A stretch of DNA of 64,000 nucleotides from assembly GCF_003751085.1 (NCBI RefSeq), contig NZ_RJJY01000002.1, forward strand, positions 1,798,001-1,862,000, read 5' to 3'. The notes below the pieces were generated by a model. It saw only the letters and a list, made by a program, of their open reading frames with translations, had not been told where the DNA came from and made no database searches. Source of the stretch: Micromonospora sp. Llam0 (GTDB lineage: Bacteria > Actinomycetota > Actinomycetes > Mycobacteriales > Micromonosporaceae). Positions 47,115-57,819 of this stretch are shown here, one piece after another; the first letter of the stretch is position 1; each line of letters starts with the position of its first letter. The position numbers and the translations under genes are program-made.

Positions 47115-47837
47115 TCAGACGGTGCCGTGCTCCGCGTCCGGCAGCTGGTCGAGGTAGTCGGCCGGCAGCGGCGTCAGCTCGTCGAGCCGGCCGATGGCCA
47201 GTGCCCGGTAGGTGAGCCGGGCGGCCTCTTCCAGGTTGACCGCCCGTTTGTGGGCGAGTTCCACCGACCTGGCCAGTACGGAGCAGCCGTGCCGGGACAG
47301 GATCAGGCAGTTGGTGCCGTCCGCGGCCGCATCGGCGGCGGCGGAAGCGAGTCGCTGGCCGCCGGGCGGTGCGAACGGCACGGTGACGACACGCCGCAGA
47401 TAGAAGGCGTGGTCGGTGGTGACCAGCCGGATCGGTACGCCGAGCGCGTCCAGCAGCAGCATGCTCTGCGGGTGCAGGTGCACGATGGCGCGGACGTCGG
47501 GGCGGGCACGGTAGACCGCCAGGTGCAGCGCCAGCTCGCTGGTCGGCCGGGCCTGCCGGCCGTCGGACGGCAGCGCCGAGTCGCCGGACAGCGTGGAGTC
47601 GCCGTCGGGCAGCGCGCCGTCGCTAGGCAAGGTGCAGCCGTCCGCGATCCGCACCCGGGCGAACGATGCCGGGCCGAGCCGGTCCAGCCAGGTGCCGGAC
47701 GCGGTTACCCAGCATTCATCGCCGCCCGGCAGGCGGGCGGACAGGTTGCCACCGGAGCCCACGACGAGACCGGCACGCACCACGTCGGACCCGACGTGGG
47801 CGAGCTGGTCCCGCAGATCGCCAGCGACGTACGTCAC
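47115..47837 (-). CDS. Class II aldolase/adducin-family protein
   Basis: A 240-residue protein like L-fuculose-phosphate aldolase. GTG 47837 is set by GGAGGT upstream. The phosphate-binding SGGNLSAR (about residue 30) and zinc-binding HLHPQS are present, and a third His-type ligand lies near LSRHGCSV. Between the first strands and the zinc site is an unusual 25-residue low-complexity insert made of degenerate LPSDG/LSGDS units (about residues 70-95). A sugar-phosphate lyase role is likely, substrate unknown. Confidence 0.85.
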   Translation of the reverse strand: MTYVAGDLRDQLAHVGSDVVRAGLVVGSGGNLSARLPGGDECWVTASGTWLDRLGPASFARVRIADGCTLPSDGALPDGDSTLSGDSALPSDGRQARPTSELALHLAVYRARPDVRAIVHLHPQSMLLLDALGVPIRLVTTDHAFYLRRVVTVPFAPPGGQRLASAAADAAADGTNCLILSRHGCSVLARSVELAHKRAVNLEEAARLTYRALAIGRLDELTPLPADYLDQLPDAEHGTV

Positions 47838-47860
47838 GCGGCGACCTCCGTAAACCTTGG

Positions 47861-47908
47861 GCACCTTGCCTGGCAGCTCCGCCTCCGCGAGTCGACCAGG
47901 CAAGGTGC
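47861..47908 (-). terminator. Hairpin terminator between arsR-type gene and aldolase
   Basis: Perfect 13-bp repeat GCACCTTGCCTGG (47861-47873) and its complement (47896-47908), 22-nt loop, just downstream of the ArsR-family stop on the minus strand and 24 nt before the aldolase start. It probably separates the two units. Confidence 0.75.
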
Positions 47909-47915
47909 CGTCAGG

Positions 47916-48311
47916 TCAGCGTGCCTTCTTGGTGGCGCGCTTACGCGGCGGGGTCAGCAGATCCGCGATCGTGGCGATCGCGGTCGGCACCAGCCGGTAG
48001 TAAGCCCACACTCCGCGCTTCTCCCGCTCCAGCAAGCCGGCCTCGGTGAGGATACGCAGGTGGTGGCTCACCGTCGGCTGGGAGAGCCCCAGCGGAGCAG
48101 TGAGGTCGCAGACGCAGGCCTCGCCTTCCGGCGCCGACTGGATCAGGCTGAGCAGCCTGAGTCGGGCCGGGTCGGCGAGCGCCTTGAGGACTCCAGCGAG
48201 TCGCTCCGCGTCCGCGCGTTCGATCGGCTCGCCGGCAAGCGGCGAGATTTGAGGCATGGTCATTTCAGCCAACGCAGTTCCCACGAAACCCATCCTTCCA
48301 CCAAACAGCAT
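47916..48311 (-). CDS. ArsR/SmtB-family transcriptional regulator
   Basis: A 131-residue regulator (115 residues if the start is ATG 48263, MTMPQISPLAG). It has a winged helix-turn-helix, with ADPARLRLLSLI in helix 2 and LSQPTVSHHLRILTEAGLL as the recognition unit. CVCDLT in the preceding helix is the ELCVCDL-type metal site of arsenic/cadmium sensors, with two cysteines. The KKAR tail is basic. It lies 40 nt downstream of pyrE on the same strand. No arsenic-resistance genes are adjacent, so its target lies elsewhere or is itself. Confidence 0.88.
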   Translation of the reverse strand: MLFGGRMGFVGTALAEMTMPQISPLAGEPIERADAERLAGVLKALADPARLRLLSLIQSAPEGEACVCDLTAPLGLSQPTVSHHLRILTEAGLLEREKRGVWAYYRLVPTAIATIADLLTPPRKRATKKAR

Positions 48312-48351
48312 CGATCCGCCTGCATATCAGCAGATCCGAATCGGCAAACTT

Positions 48352-48891
48352 TTAGGCCGGAAGGCCGAGGTCAGCCAACGTATAGGCGGCCCGATAGGCC
48401 AGTCCGGCTGCCCGAACCGCGTCACCGGCCCCACGATCGACGATCACCGCCACGCCGACCACCTCAGCTCCTGCCTTCTGTAGCGCCTCGACTGCGGTCA
48501 GTACGCTTCCGCCGGTCGTCGAGGTGTCCTCCACTGCCAGCACCCGCCGGCCGGCCACGTCCGGCCCTTCGATCCGTCGCTGGAGTCCGTGCGTCTTGTC
48601 GGCCTTGCGCACCACGAAGGCGTCCAGTCGCCGTTGCTCCGCCGCAGCGGCGTGCAACATGGACAGGGCCACCGGGTCCGCTCCCAACGTCAGGCCACCA
48701 ACCGCCTCGTACTCCCAGTCCGCGGTGAGATCGAGCAACACCCGTCCCACCAGCGGTGCGGCGGCGTGGTGCAACGTCACCCGCCGCAGGTCGACGTACC
48801 AGTCAGCCTCGCGACCTGACGACAACACCACCCTGCCGTGCACCACGGCCAGGTCAGTGATGAATTTGCGCAGGTCGTCGAGGTTCCCCAT
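48352..48891 (-). CDS. pyrE: Orotate phosphoribosyltransferase
   Basis: A 179-residue enzyme converting orotate + PRPP to OMP in pyrimidine synthesis. The PRPP motif VLAVEDTSTTGGSVLTAVE is near residue 115, and FVVRKADKTHG is the flexible loop with catalytic lysines. The start at 48891 (MGNLDDLRKFITDLA) matches the family. There is no Shine-Dalgarno site; TACTCT 7 nt upstream (plus-strand 48899-48904) fits a leaderless message. Confidence 0.95.
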   Translation of the reverse strand: MGNLDDLRKFITDLAVVHGRVVLSSGREADWYVDLRRVTLHHAAAPLVGRVLLDLTADWEYEAVGGLTLGADPVALSMLHAAAAEQRRLDAFVVRKADKTHGLQRRIEGPDVAGRRVLAVEDTSTTGGSVLTAVEALQKAGAEVVGVAVIVDRGAGDAVRAAGLAYRAAYTLADLGLPA

Positions 48892-49046
48892 GTCACAAAG
48901 AGTACTGCCCGTCACTGGGTCCCCATCCGCCGGCCCGGCAACTCGCCGATATCCACCATCCACCTCGCTACCTGGTCATACACCACGAAATCCCTGGTCA
49001 ACGCGGCAACCAGCGCAGCGACGTACGCGCTGATACGCTCTTCGGC

Positions 49047-49838
49047 TCACTCGCGACCCTTCGGACGCCCGGCCGCCAACCGGAGCAGCCCATGCGGAGC
49101 GTGACGCACCACAGTGGCGAGCGCCTTGTAGCGCCAGTCGGGGACACTCACCGCCCGCCCCCTGGCCAGGTCCCGCAGACCATCGGAGACCACGTCGTCG
49201 GCCCGCAGCCACAGCCAGGTCGGCGAGCCGGAGGTCCGGATGCCGGCGCGTTCGTGGAACTCGGTGCGGACGTAGCCCGGGCACAGCGCCATCACCCGCA
49301 CTCCGAGGTGACGGACCGACAAGTCGATCGACTCACTGAAGTTCGTCACCCAGGCCTTGCTCGCCGAATAGGTCGAACCCGCTGCTAACGGACCAAAACC
49401 CGCCACAGACGAGACATTAATCACTCTGCCCTGCCGGCGTTGCACCATGCCGGGCAGGACGGCATGCGTCAGCCGCAGCACCGCCTCCACATTGAGCCGC
49501 AGCAGCCGCAGCTCGTCCGCCTCGTCGGTGCGCCGAAACGACCGGTTCAGACCGATGCCCGCGTTGTTGACCAGCAGATCGACCGGTACGTCGACGGACC
49601 GCAGCCGGTCGGTCGCCACAGTCACTCCACCGTCGGTAGCCAGGTCGGCGTCGAGCACCTCGACGGTCACGCCGTGCCGGTCGGCCAGCTCGTCCGCCAA
49701 CGTGGTGAGCCGCTGCCGGTCACGGGCGACCAGCACCAGTCGGTACCCGTCGGCGGCGAGCCGGCGGGCGAAGCTGGCGCCGAGGCCGGCGGTGGCCCCA
49801 GTAACCAGTGCGGTACGCAGGGCAGGCTTGTCCCTCAC
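49047..49838 (-). CDS. Short-chain dehydrogenase/reductase
   Basis: A 263-residue SDR. GTG 49838 is preceded by AGGAGGTGA. It has the NAD(P)-binding TGATAGLG (residues about 14-21), NNAGIG, and the catalytic Ser-Tyr-Lys in NVSSVAG and YSASKAW. An Arg-rich segment (VARDRQR) after beta 2 favours NADP(H). Its C-terminal RADDVVSDGLRDLARGRAVSVP matches the YqjQ/DltE-like group of SDRs, often acting on lipid or carbonyl substrates; the substrate is not known. Confidence 0.92.
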   Translation of the reverse strand: MRDKPALRTALVTGATAGLGASFARRLAADGYRLVLVARDRQRLTTLADELADRHGVTVEVLDADLATDGGVTVATDRLRSVDVPVDLLVNNAGIGLNRSFRRTDEADELRLLRLNVEAVLRLTHAVLPGMVQRRQGRVINVSSVAGFGPLAAGSTYSASKAWVTNFSESIDLSVRHLGVRVMALCPGYVRTEFHERAGIRTSGSPTWLWLRADDVVSDGLRDLARGRAVSVPDWRYKALATVVRHAPHGLLRLAAGRPKGRE

Positions 49839-49923
49839 GTCGTCACCTCCTACGAGGACCGGGTCTCCCCGTACCGGCGGGTCGGTCCGCCCGGGACGGA
49901 CCGACCCGGTGATCGACTGATCG

Positions 49924-50667
49924 TCAGCTGTTCGGCGGCGGGGGGTTGCCTGGCGGATTGCCCGGCGGGTTGTCCGGCGGCCCAGCAGCCGGCGGCGGGC
50001 CGGCGGCCGGCGGCCCGCCGGGGTAGCTCGGGTAGCTGCCGCCCGGCATCGGCGGTACGCCGTACCCGCCGCCCGGCACCGGCGGCTCCCAGGCCACGGC
50101 CGGCTTACGGAAGAACTCGTTCGACGGCGGCAGCGCCAGCAGGATCAACGCGGCCAGCAGGGCCAGCAGGGCCACGACGCTGAGCAGGTTGCTCGCCGGC
50201 TCGAACCAGCCAGGCAGCGCTGCCTGCACGTCGCGTTCTACCTGTTCCAGGTCCGGCGTGTTCGGGTCGGTGCTGGTCGGGGCGGTGGGCAGTGCGCTGC
50301 CGGCCGCGCCGACCACGAGCCCGCCTCCGGAGCAGCAGAGGTAGATCCCGCCAAGCACCCAGGTGACGATCCGGGACGGGTTCTTGCCCCGGTTGTTGAG
50401 CAGAGCCAGCACCACCAGACCGGCGGCGACCAGCAGCCCGAAGATCGAGGTGGCGACCAGCGTGATCGTGACGATGGCGCCGGTGCCCTCCAGATCGGTG
50501 CCGTCGAGCGCGTCGTCGTAGGCCTGTTGCATCGTGCCCATCACGGACAGCGCCATGATCAACCCGACGACCTGCAGCGCGGCGATCAGGAACAGCAGGT
50601 AACTCGATATGGTGACGGTGCTCGGCCGCGCCTTGACCGGTGGCGCGGCCGGATTCGGATCCGACAC
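49924..50667 (-). CDS. Four-helix membrane protein with Pro/Gly-rich tail
   Basis: A 247-residue protein starting at GTG 50667, with AAGGAGAG upstream. Four hydrophobic helices (residues about 20-45, 66-90, 102-122, 160-182) are followed by a cytoplasmic tail rich in Pro, Gly and Tyr with PPGNPPGNPP repeats. No domain name is secure; similar proteins are common in Micromonosporaceae. Function unknown. Confidence 0.75.
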   Translation of the reverse strand: MSDPNPAAPPVKARPSTVTISSYLLFLIAALQVVGLIMALSVMGTMQQAYDDALDGTDLEGTGAIVTITLVATSIFGLLVAAGLVVLALLNNRGKNPSRIVTWVLGGIYLCCSGGGLVVGAAGSALPTAPTSTDPNTPDLEQVERDVQAALPGWFEPASNLLSVVALLALLAALILLALPPSNEFFRKPAVAWEPPVPGGGYGVPPMPGGSYPSYPGGPPAAGPPPAAGPPDNPPGNPPGNPPPPNS

Positions 50668-50678
50668 GGCTCTCCTTC

Positions 50679-50690
50679 CCGAAGCTTCGG
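50679..50690. promoter_or_regulatory. 12-bp palindrome upstream of membrane-protein gene
   Basis: CCGAAGCTTCGG is a perfect palindrome 12 nt upstream of the minus-strand GTG at 50667, overlapping the leader with the Shine-Dalgarno site. It may be an operator or a leader hairpin. Confidence 0.3.
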
Positions 50691-50825
50691 AAGATCACCG
50701 TAGCGGTACCCCGCCAGTGACACGGGGCAAACGACGCCGCGTCGACCTCGCGTTTCGTCGCCGAACCCGGCCTCGCCGTCGAGCGAAGCGATCGACGACG
50801 CTCAACCGGCACGCATCGATGCTGG

Positions 50826-53417
<2,592 letters not shown>

Positions 53418-53465
53418 GTGCTCCCCTGTACGGCAGGTTGGTCCACGGGTAAGGACACCACCAGA

Positions 53466-53486
53466 CTTGAGTCTATTCCACTCAAC
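53466..53486. promoter_or_regulatory. HAIR element (HspR operator) upstream of clpB
   Basis: CTTGAGT-N7-ACTCAAC matches the HAIR consensus CTTGAGT-N7-ACTCAAG with a single mismatch in the last base. It lies 49-69 nt before the clpB start, at the expected promoter position. HspR binds HAIR with DnaK as co-repressor in actinobacteria. Confidence 0.9.
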
Positions 53487-53529
53487 TCCGTTCGACGAGT
53501 CGACCGCCGAAGCCCCCACCCACGCCGGG

Positions 53530-54690
53530 CTACCGCCCGTACGGTTCCCAGGAGATCTCCACCCACCCGGCACCCGACGGCTGCCGCACCTTGAGCAGCA
53601 CCGCGCCGCCCGGCCGGACCGCCTGCACCGTCCCGTCCCGCAGCCGGGTCAGGTAGGCGCCCTGCACCGGCCAGTCGATCGCCTCGAAGCGGCCGTCGGA
53701 GCCGACCGCCCAGACACCGGTACGGGTGGTGAGCAGCAGCCGGCCACCGTCCGGCAGCGCCGACACCACCACCTCCGGCGGCGGGTCGTGGACCGGCACC
53801 GGCTCCAGCCGACCCCAATCGGCCCGCATGACGAGCGGAAACTCACCCGGCAGGGGCACCGGCTCGCCGATCAGCCAGTAACCGCCCGACCGCGTTGTCT
53901 TTACGACGAACCGACGGATCCGCTCCGGATCCGCGACGGTGACCGCGTCGGTCCGCCACAGCCAGCGCACCCCGGGCCCACCGCCGCCGTCATCGTCGGT
54001 CGCCACCGGCGCGCCGAACGCCACGTGCAGCCGGCCGTCGTGCAGCCCGGCGACGGTCAGCTTGTCGCCGATGTACCCGACGGTCTGCACCACCGGGATC
54101 GGCGGCTGCTGCGCCAACGGGACCATGCCCTGCTCGGTCACCTCGACGACCCGCGCCACGGCGTCGGTCTGGCAGCACACCTGGTACGGCCCGTCCCAAC
54201 TGGCGAACTCCGGCGGCATCGACCCGTCCGACCTGGCCGACCGGGTGAAGGTCACACCTCCGTCGAGCGACCGGTACCAGGCAGCGTCGGCGGACAACAC
54301 CAGGCTGCCGTGGCCGACCAGCATCGAATGCTCCGCCGCCGCCGGATCCGGATGCTCCCGGTGCTGCCAGGACCGGCCGCCGTCGGCGGTCGCGTAGAGC
54401 AGCGACGGGCAACCCGCCGCAACCCCGACGGACGCCCGGGCGTTGCATCCGTGAAAGAAGGCGTACCCGTGGTCGGCGTCGTCGAACGCGATGAACGGGG
54501 CGTCGTAGCCGGCCGGCACCCGCATTGGGCGTACCTCGACGGCGGGCCCGCCGACAGGCACCGTCGCGTCGGTCGACGGGGCCGCGCGGTCTGGAGGTGG
54601 CCGGCGGATGTCGCCGATCGAACACCCGGTGAGGATCAGCACGGCCGACAGACTGACGGCCGCGACCGACCCGCCTACCCGACGTCGCAT
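53530..54690 (-). CDS. Putative lipoprotein with sialidase-like beta-propeller
   Basis: A 386-residue exported protein starting at ATG 54690, with a GAGAGGGTGG site. The signal peptide ends in lipobox LTGC (Cys about 22), so it is probably anchored to the membrane. The rest is beta-rich with sialidase/BNR-like repeats (ATADGGRSW, RSLDGGVTFT) of an Asp-box propeller. A CCQTD pair and DDDGGGGPG linker occur midway. It is likely a surface binding protein; no catalytic residues were identified. It is divergent from the KhtT-like gene. Confidence 0.8.
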   Translation of the reverse strand: MRRRVGGSVAAVSLSAVLILTGCSIGDIRRPPPDRAAPSTDATVPVGGPAVEVRPMRVPAGYDAPFIAFDDADHGYAFFHGCNARASVGVAAGCPSLLYATADGGRSWQHREHPDPAAAEHSMLVGHGSLVLSADAAWYRSLDGGVTFTRSARSDGSMPPEFASWDGPYQVCCQTDAVARVVEVTEQGMVPLAQQPPIPVVQTVGYIGDKLTVAGLHDGRLHVAFGAPVATDDDGGGGPGVRWLWRTDAVTVADPERIRRFVVKTTRSGGYWLIGEPVPLPGEFPLVMRADWGRLEPVPVHDPPPEVVVSALPDGGRLLLTTRTGVWAVGSDGRFEAIDWPVQGAYLTRLRDGTVQAVRPGGAVLLKVRQPSGAGWVEISWEPYGR

Positions 54691-54813
54691 CCACCCTCTC
54701 CTTCCGTCCGCGCTCCACAGCCGCCCGGTCCGGCGACCACGCCTGGGCCGATTCGGCACCGCGTCCGCACCAGTCTGCCGGGACGCGGCGCGACCGGTCG
54801 GCCCGTGGCGGCG

Positions 54814-54819
54814 TAGCGT
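54814..54819 (+). promoter_or_regulatory. Leaderless-type -10 box of the khtT-like gene
   Basis: TAGCGT lies 7 nt before GTG 54827 with no Shine-Dalgarno site in between, the usual layout of leaderless actinobacterial genes. It fixes the start that agrees with the KhtT family. Confidence 0.55.
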
Positions 54820-54826
54820 GGATGGG

Positions 54827-55327
54827 GTGCGCGCACGTGTGGAACAGGTCGACCTTCCCGGCATCGGGGTACGCCACGACCTGATGACCGAGTCAGGCCG
54901 ACGCATCGGCGTGGTGAGTCACCGGTCAGGGCGTCGGGACCTCGTCCTCTACGACCGGGACGATCCGGACGCCTGTGACGCCGACATCCCGCTGACCGAC
55001 GACGAGGCGGAGGCGCTCGCCGACATACTCGGCGCGTCGCTGATGCTCAGCCAACTCGCCGGGCTGCGCGACCAGGCCGCCGGGCTGCTCACCGAGCAGG
55101 TGCCGATCTCGGCCGGCTCGCCGTTCGTCGGCCGTACCCTCGGCGACACCAAGACGCGGACCCGCACCGGGGCGTCGATCGTGGCGGTGCTGCGCAACCG
55201 GGAGGTGCTGGCCTCCCCCGGGCCGGATTTCCGGTTCGCCGCCGGCGACGTGGTGGTGGTTGTCGGCACCCGGTCCGGGCTGGACGGCGTCGGCGGCATC
55301 CTCGCCAACGACGACCCGGCCGGCTGA
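54827..55327 (+). CDS. KhtT-like regulatory subunit (TrkA-C/RCK_C) of cation antiporter
   Basis: A 166-residue cytoplasmic subunit. The N-terminal ~70 residues (VEQVDLPGIGVRHDLMTESG) match the KhtT/YhaT lead domain. The C-terminal RCK_C domain (residues about 88-160) contains SPFVGRTLGD, GASIVAVLRN and GDVVVVVG. Such subunits gate a CPA2 antiporter in response to nucleotide and pH. The membrane partner begins 7 nt after its stop. The N-terminal extension seen in the longer frame is not supported. Confidence 0.9.
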   Translation: MRARVEQVDLPGIGVRHDLMTESGRRIGVVSHRSGRRDLVLYDRDDPDACDADIPLTDDEAEALADILGASLMLSQLAGLRDQAAGLLTEQVPISAGSPFVGRTLGDTKTRTRTGASIVAVLRNREVLASPGPDFRFAAGDVVVVVGTRSGLDGVGGILANDDPAG

Positions 55328-55334
55328 CCCCGCC

Positions 55335-56564
55335 ATGCACGACAGCGCACTGCTGCTGATCGAACTCGGCGCGCTGCTGCTGCTCCTCGGTCTGCTCAGC
55401 CGCCTGTCCCGGCGCTACGGGCTGTCCCCGATCCCGCTCTACCTGCTCGCCGGGCTGCTGTTCGGTCACGGCGGCCTGCTCCCGCTGCACGACATCCAGG
55501 ACTTCTTCGCCGTCGGGGCGGAGATCGGCGTGGTGCTGCTGCTGGTGATGCTCGGGCTGGAGTACTCGGCGAGCGAACTGGTTGGCAACCTGCGCCGGGC
55601 GGCCCCGGCCGGCCTGATCGACGCACTGCTCAACGCGGTGCCGGGGGTCGCGTTCGCCCTGCTGCTCGGCTGGGGGCCGACCGCCGCCGTGGTGCTCGGC
55701 GGGATCACCTGGATCTCGTCGTCCGGCGTGATCGCCAAGATGCTCGGCGACCTGGGCCGGCTGGGTAACCGGGAGACGCCGGTCATCCTGTCGATCCTGG
55801 TCGTCGAGGACCTGGCGATGGCGTTCTACCTGCCGGTGCTCAGCGCCGTGCTGATCGGCGCCGGGCTCGCCGCCGGCAGCGTCGCGGTCGCGGTAGCGGT
55901 CACCACGGTCACCGTCGTGCTGCTGGTCGCGGTCCGGTTCGGCCACCGGATCTCCGCTCTGCTGTCGGTACGCGACCCGGAGGCGCTGCTGCTCGGCGTA
56001 CTCGGGTTGACCCTGCTGGTCGCCGGGATCGCCGCCGAACTGCAGGTCTCCGCGGCGGTCGGCGCGTTCCTGGTCGGCATCGCGCTGTCCGGGCCGGTGG
56101 CGCACAGCGCCACCGAACTGCTCACCCCGCTGCGGGACGTGTTCGCCGCGGTCTTCTTCGTCTTCTTCGGGCTGGTGACCGACCCCCGGGACATCCCGCC
56201 GGTGCTGCTGCCGGCCCTCGGGTTGGCGGTGGTGACGATGGGCACCAAGGTGCTGACCGGCTACCTGGCCGCCAAGCGGGCCGGCATCGCCGCTCCCGGT
56301 CGGTGGCGGGCCGGGCTGGCGCTGATGCCGCGTGGGGAGTTCTCCATCGTGATCGCCGGCCTGGCGGTCGCCAGCTCCGGTATCGAGCCCGCGCTCGCGC
56401 CGTTGGCCACCGCGTACGTGCTGATCACCGTGGTAACCGGACCGGTGCTGGCCCGGATTCCGGATTCCCGCTGGTTCAAGCATCGGCTGCGGGGGCGGCC
56501 CGCACCCCTAACGGCCAGCGGAGATCACGTGCCGGAAGCGGACCAACACGTACCGGCTTCGTGA
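55335..56564 (+). CDS. KhtU/Kef-type K+/H+ antiporter membrane subunit
   Basis: A 409-residue CPA2-family antiporter with about 12 to 13 helices (LLLIELGALLLLLGLLSRLS onward). It shows the GLLFGHGG and LVVEDLAMAFYLPVLSAV segments, the latter carrying the transport-type Asp. It ends with a short polar tail without an RCK_N domain, which agrees with the separate regulatory subunit directly upstream. The pair probably exports K+ in exchange for H+, adjusting cytoplasmic pH. Confidence 0.93.
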   Translation: MHDSALLLIELGALLLLLGLLSRLSRRYGLSPIPLYLLAGLLFGHGGLLPLHDIQDFFAVGAEIGVVLLLVMLGLEYSASELVGNLRRAAPAGLIDALLNAVPGVAFALLLGWGPTAAVVLGGITWISSSGVIAKMLGDLGRLGNRETPVILSILVVEDLAMAFYLPVLSAVLIGAGLAAGSVAVAVAVTTVTVVLLVAVRFGHRISALLSVRDPEALLLGVLGLTLLVAGIAAELQVSAAVGAFLVGIALSGPVAHSATELLTPLRDVFAAVFFVFFGLVTDPRDIPPVLLPALGLAVVTMGTKVLTGYLAAKRAGIAAPGRWRAGLALMPRGEFSIVIAGLAVASSGIEPALAPLATAYVLITVVTGPVLARIPDSRWFKHRLRGRPAPLTASGDHVPEADQHVPAS

Positions 56565-56681
56565 ATGGCACAACCAGGGACTTCCCCGATCACCCTCCGA
56601 CACGCTACCGTGGCGCAGCAGTAGCTAGTGGTAGGCCCAGGGCCGGCTGTGTCCTGTCGGCCGCGAACGGGAGGGTCCCCG

Positions 56682-57113
56682 TTGAGCGTGCAAGAGTCGG
56701 CGTTCCGCGGCTTCGCCAACCCGGTGGACCCGGCGCCCGCCGAGCTACGCGCCTGGGCGTACCAGCCGGACTCGGTCCCGCTGCAGTCGATGCCCCAGGA
56801 CTGGGATCTGCTCGTCTCCGGCGACCGGCTGATCACCACGCTGTTCGACCTGGCGATGGATCCGACCTGTCCGGCCCGCCGGTTCGCGCTGCACTGCCTC
56901 TACATCTACGCGGCGGACGGCATCCGGACCAACTTTCGCGCCCACCCGAAACGGCGGCTGCGCAAGCTGGTCGAGCAGGCCGAGCAGGACGGCGACGAGC
57001 TGATGTCGGTCTGGGCGCACAACACCCGGGTGCTGCTGGCCAAGCCGCAGCTGTTCGACTACCACGACTGGTGCGAGGGCGGCCTGGTCCGCAAGTCCCG
57101 CCGGCTCAGCTAG
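56682..57113 (+). CDS. Conserved actinobacterial hypothetical protein
   Basis: A 143-residue soluble protein starting at TTG 56682 (LSVQESAFRGFANPVDPA) with a GGGAGGG site. It is helical with a conserved-looking ARRFALHCLYIYAADGIRTN and a basic PKRRLRKLV segment. Function unknown. Its stop overlaps by 8 nt the end of the convergent TetR gene. Confidence 0.75.
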   Translation: MSVQESAFRGFANPVDPAPAELRAWAYQPDSVPLQSMPQDWDLLVSGDRLITTLFDLAMDPTCPARRFALHCLYIYAADGIRTNFRAHPKRRLRKLVEQAEQDGDELMSVWAHNTRVLLAKPQLFDYHDWCEGGLVRKSRRLS

Positions 57114-57744
57114 CGTCCGCGAGCCCCGCGACCGCCACCTGCATCGCCCGCTGCAGGCCGGCCAGCAGTTGGTCCTGGTCGACCAGGATCGCCCGCTCCG
57201 GCTCGGGCAGCTCGGCGAGGAGTTGCATCATCACCGCGACCAACGCGCCGACGAACGATCCGACCATCGCCGCGGCGGTGACCTCGTCGAGCTCGTCCGG
57301 GAAGGATTCGTGCAGCCCTCGGGCCAGCTCGGTCTGCCCGCTGAGCAGCAGCCGTAGCGCGTAGCCCTGCAGCGCCGGGCTGGCCAGGATCATCCGGACC
57401 CGGACCGGGGCCAGCCGGGCGAACAGCTGGTTCGAGAAGGTGCTGGTGGCGAAGATCCGTTGGGCGGTACGCAACAGTACGTCGGCCGGGCTTTCGCCGG
57501 GGTGCCGGACGCGGATCTCGGTCTGGGCCAGGCGCAGGCGTTCGGCGTTGTCCGCGAAGAGGACCTCTTCCTTGGTCCGGAAGTAGCTGAAGAAGGTCCG
57601 GGTGGAGACCTCGGCCGCGGCGGCGATCTCGGCGACGGTCGTCTCGTCGTAGCCCTTGCGGTCGAACAGGTCGGCCGCCGCTTCGATCAGTGCCGCCCGG
57701 GTGCGTTCCTTCTTGCGCTCCCGCAGGCCCGGTTCGGTCGGCAT
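57106..57744 (-). CDS. TetR-family transcriptional regulator
   Basis: A 212-residue repressor. The helix-turn-helix covers residues about 10-57 (KKERTRAALIEAAADLFDRK, recognition segment VSTRTFFSYFRTKEEVLF). The C-terminal ligand-binding domain is helical. It is divergent from the MMPL exporter gene across 75 nt that contain a palindrome, so it most likely represses that exporter and itself. Confidence 0.92.
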   Translation of the reverse strand: MPTEPGLRERKKERTRAALIEAAADLFDRKGYDETTVAEIAAAAEVSTRTFFSYFRTKEEVLFADNAERLRLAQTEIRVRHPGESPADVLLRTAQRIFATSTFSNQLFARLAPVRVRMILASPALQGYALRLLLSGQTELARGLHESFPDELDEVTAAAMVGSFVGALVAVMMQLLAELPEPERAILVDQDQLLAGLQRAMQVAVAGLADAS

Positions 57745-57784
57745 GGGAACACCTTACGCCGGAAGCCAACTTAACTTCACTTGT

Positions 57785-57796
57785 TGCAATTTTGCA
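57785..57796. promoter_or_regulatory. Candidate TetR operator
   Basis: TGCAA-TT-TTGCA palindrome within an AT-rich stretch between the TetR gene and the MMPL gene, 24 nt before the exporter start and 41 nt before the repressor start. It is suitable for binding by a TetR dimer. Confidence 0.5.
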
Positions 57797-57819
57797 CTGA
57801 CTGCAGCCATGCTGGTGGC

